NCBI GenBank assembly: GCA_001778785.1
Contig: MFIE01000006.1
Span: 8,632 to 23,150, forward strand
Reading direction: 5' to 3'
Length of the DNA stretch: 14,519 nt
Source: Candidatus Giovannonibacteria bacterium RIFCSPLOWO2_01_FULL_46_13
GTDB lineage: Bacteria; Patescibacteriota; Minisyncoccia; JACPKW01; UBA11713
Part shown: positions 13,108 through 14,519 of the stretch, piece by piece
Layout: the number at the start of each line of letters is the position of its first letter
Position numbering within the stretch: position 1 is the first letter of the stretch
Translations under genes and position numbers: made by a program
The notes under the pieces: generated by a model
Seen by the model: only the letters and a program-made list of their open reading frames with translations
What the model was told of the DNA's origin: nothing
Database searches by the model: none

Positions 13108-13521
13108 ATGCTTTTTCCTAAGAAAGTTAAATATCGAAAATGGCAGAGGCTCCGGGGGCAGTATAAGGGAGTCGAGACGAGAGGAACCACTTTGGCTTTC
13201 GGGGCTTTTGGCATTAAAGCTTTGGCACCCGGACAGATAACCTCCCAGCAGATCGAAGCTTCGAGAAAAGTTTTGACGCGCTATACGGCGAAGGGCGGAA
13301 AAATGTGGATCCGGATCTTTCCTGACCAGCCCTTTACTCAAAAGCCTCCAGAAGTTACTATGGGTGCCGGCAAGGGAGATCCCGTTGGGTATGTGGCCGT
13401 GGTTAAACCAGGGCGCATTCTTTTTGAACTCGACGGCCTTACCAGGGAAAACGCCATGGAGGGGCTTAGGAAAACCCAGGCCAAGATACCGGTTAAGACC
13501 AAGTTAGTATCGAGAGGATAA
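13108..13521 (+). CDS. rplP: 50S ribosomal protein L16 (uL16)
   Basis: L16 contacts A-site tRNA and 23S rRNA near the peptidyl transferase centre. The 137-residue product has the standard length, with MLFPKKVKYRKWQRL at the start, RGTTLAFGAFGIKAL, GGKMWIRIFPDQPFT, MGAGKGDPVGYVAVVKPG and a C-terminal KIPVKTKLV. There is no SD before the ATG, which is 9 bases after rpsC. rpmC follows after one base. Confidence 0.97.
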   Translation: MLFPKKVKYRKWQRLRGQYKGVETRGTTLAFGAFGIKALAPGQITSQQIEASRKVLTRYTAKGGKMWIRIFPDQPFTQKPPEVTMGAGKGDPVGYVAVVKPGRILFELDGLTRENAMEGLRKTQAKIPVKTKLVSRG

Positions 13522-13522
13522 T

Positions 13523-13705
13523 ATGGAAACGAAAGAATTAAGGCAAAAATCAAAAGATGAACTTCAAAAACTTCTTGACGAAAAGAAGGGGTCTTTGGAT
13601 AAATTCCGCTTTGATTTCAGTTTCGGGAAAAATAAGAACGTTAAGCACGGATCGATTTTGAAGAAAGATATCGCAAGGATTTTAACTATCTTGAACGAGA
13701 AATAA
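13523..13705 (+). CDS. rpmC: 50S ribosomal protein L29 (uL29)
   Basis: The 60-residue, strongly helical and charged product matches L29, a small exit-tunnel-rim protein: METKELRQKSKDELQKLL, then LDKFRFDFSFGKNKNV and LKKDIARILTILNEK. The two-helix layout, size and position between rplP and rpsQ all agree. An AGAGG lies about 6 bases before the ATG. rpsQ begins one base after its stop. Confidence 0.94.
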   Translation: METKELRQKSKDELQKLLDEKKGSLDKFRFDFSFGKNKNVKHGSILKKDIARILTILNEK

Positions 13706-13706
13706 C

Positions 13707-13949
13707 ATGACAGAAACAAGATCAAAAATTTTTAGGGGGGAGGTTGTCTCGGACAGCATGCAAAAGACGCGGGTCGTTAAGATCGAGCGCTATTTCAAAA
13801 TCCCTAAATACGGAAAATACATCAAGAGGTCAAAAAGGTTAAAAGCCCACGACGAAAACAACGAATATAAAGTAGGCGATAAGGTCGTGATCCAGGAAGT
13901 AAAGCCGATGTCCCGCGAAAAACGCTGGAAGATAGTTTCTAAAATATGA
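13707..13949 (+). CDS. rpsQ: 30S ribosomal protein S17 (uS17)
   Basis: S17 is a primary 16S rRNA binding protein with an OB fold. The 80-residue product has [36 protein letters not shown] and [20 protein letters not shown], all family signatures. It ends in TGA, whose bases are shared with the next start codon (ATGA at 13946-13949), so it overlaps rplN by 4 bases and translation is probably coupled. Confidence 0.97.
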   Translation: MTETRSKIFRGEVVSDSMQKTRVVKIERYFKIPKYGKYIKRSKRLKAHDENNEYKVGDKVVIQEVKPMSREKRWKIVSKI

Positions 13950-14311
13950 TACAGCACAGGACAATGTTAAAAGTAGCCGACAACACGGGAGCCTTATTGG
14001 TCCAGTGTATTAAGGTTTTAGGTGGGACGAGAAAAAGATATGCCCAGTTGGGGGACATCGTTGTCATAACCGTTAAAAAAGCCGAGCCGAGAAAAATCGT
14101 AAAAAAGAAAGATGTCTTGAGGGCTGTTGTAGTCAGGCAGAAAAACGCTTTCCGGAGGAAGGACGGCTCTTACGTCAGGTTTGACGACAACGCGGTCGTG
14201 ATTTTGGATGGCGACGAACCCAAGGGGGGAAGGATCTTCGGGCCTGTTCCGAGGGAGCTTCGAGACCGCGGATTTTTGAAAATTATTTCCTTAGCCCCCG
14301 AGGTAGTTTAA
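13946..14311 (+). CDS. rplN: 50S ribosomal protein L14 (uL14)
   Basis: L14 forms an intersubunit bridge and is a target site for RsfS. The 121-residue product is closely bacterial: [67 protein letters not shown] and [20 protein letters not shown], ending LAPEVV. The ATG at 13946 overlaps the rpsQ stop. rplX begins 9 bases after the stop. Confidence 0.98.
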   Translation: MIQHRTMLKVADNTGALLVQCIKVLGGTRKRYAQLGDIVVITVKKAEPRKIVKKKDVLRAVVVRQKNAFRRKDGSYVRFDDNAVVILDGDEPKGGRIFGPVPRELRDRGFLKIISLAPEVV

Positions 14312-14320
14312 TTTTTCACC

Positions 14321-14519
14321 ATGGCCCAAAGAATAAAAAAAGGCGATAACGTGCAAGTAATTTCAGGAAAGGACAAGGGACAGTCCGGGAAAGTTTTACG
14401 CGTTTATGCAAAAGATGATCTGGTTTTGGTGGAAGGGATGAATTTAAGGAAGAGGCACAAAAAACCCCGCAAGGCTGGGGAGAAGGGGAGCATTATCCAG
14501 TTTCCGTTTCCTTTGACCG
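14321..14519 (+). CDS. rplX: 50S ribosomal protein L24 (uL24), N-terminal part, cut by the window edge
   Basis: From the ATG at 14321 the frame stays open to the last base, giving 66 visible residues. It begins MAQRIKKGDNVQVISGKDKG, a KOW motif typical of L24, and continues GKVLRVYAKDDLVLVEGMNL and RKRHKKPRKAGEKGSI. L24 is an assembly initiator of the large subunit near the tunnel exit. Position after rplN is canonical. There is no SD; the ATG is 9 bases after the rplN stop. Confidence 0.96.
   Translation, partial: MAQRIKKGDNVQVISGKDKGQSGKVLRVYAKDDLVLVEGMNLRKRHKKPRKAGEKGSIIQFPFPLT

Noticed and set aside
1..14519. CRISPR arrays, tandem repeats, transposases, rRNA, riboswitches
   Set aside because: I looked for spaced direct repeats, recombinase motifs and conserved rRNA or riboswitch cores and saw none.

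Overview
The window reads as a piece of a bacterial chromosome, most likely from the Candidate Phyla Radiation (Patescibacteria, probably a Parcubacteria-type lineage). The clues are a ribosomal protein S12 with a 13-residue insertion near its N-terminus, an EF-Tu with Ala in place of the usual Cys in the DxPGH motif, a left-edge protein resembling a hypothetical family common in these organisms, and ribosomal genes that mostly lack Shine-Dalgarno (SD) sequences and sit 1-10 bases apart. TGA ends several genes here (the M50 protease, rpsQ, the 97-residue protein), so the TGA=Gly code of Gracilibacteria/Absconditabacteria does not apply. The assignment is inference from remembered family features; no search was run.

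Layout. 1-375: the 3' end of a truncated unknown gene whose last codons overlap a tRNA-Lys(CUU) gene (366-436). 533-1654: type II dihydroorotase (pyrC), convergent with an HD-domain nucleotide hydrolase (1691-2311, minus) across a bidirectional terminator. The HD gene appears to follow rpmB (2335-2532, minus) in one transcription unit. 2611-3237: a site-2-protease-like M50 membrane peptidase, divergent from rpmB.

3279-9363 is the str region: rpsL, rpsG and fusA behind a good promoter (3238-3266), then tuf and rpsJ behind a very similar promoter (7713-7741). Between fusA and tuf, where many bacteria have little or nothing, lie three short genes that look individually transcribed: an unrecognised 119-residue protein, a VOC/glyoxalase-fold enzyme, and a 97-residue protein that looks ribbon-helix-helix-like. 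This 1.5 kb stretch is the least ordinary part of the window.

9427-14519 is the S10/spc cluster in canonical bacterial order: rplC, rplD, rplW, rplB, rpsS, rplV, rpsC, rplP, rpmC, rpsQ, rplN and the start of rplX, which runs off the right edge. A perfect 12-bp hairpin with a T6 tail sits between rpsJ and rplC and probably divides the cluster into transcription units or attenuates it.

Most of the window is translation machinery. I see no CRISPR array, transposase, phage gene, rRNA or clear defence system. The largest gene-free gap is 7609-7812 (about 200 bases), which holds a hairpin, the tuf promoter and a GC-rich repeat-like element. No stretch longer than 300 bases lacks a gene.
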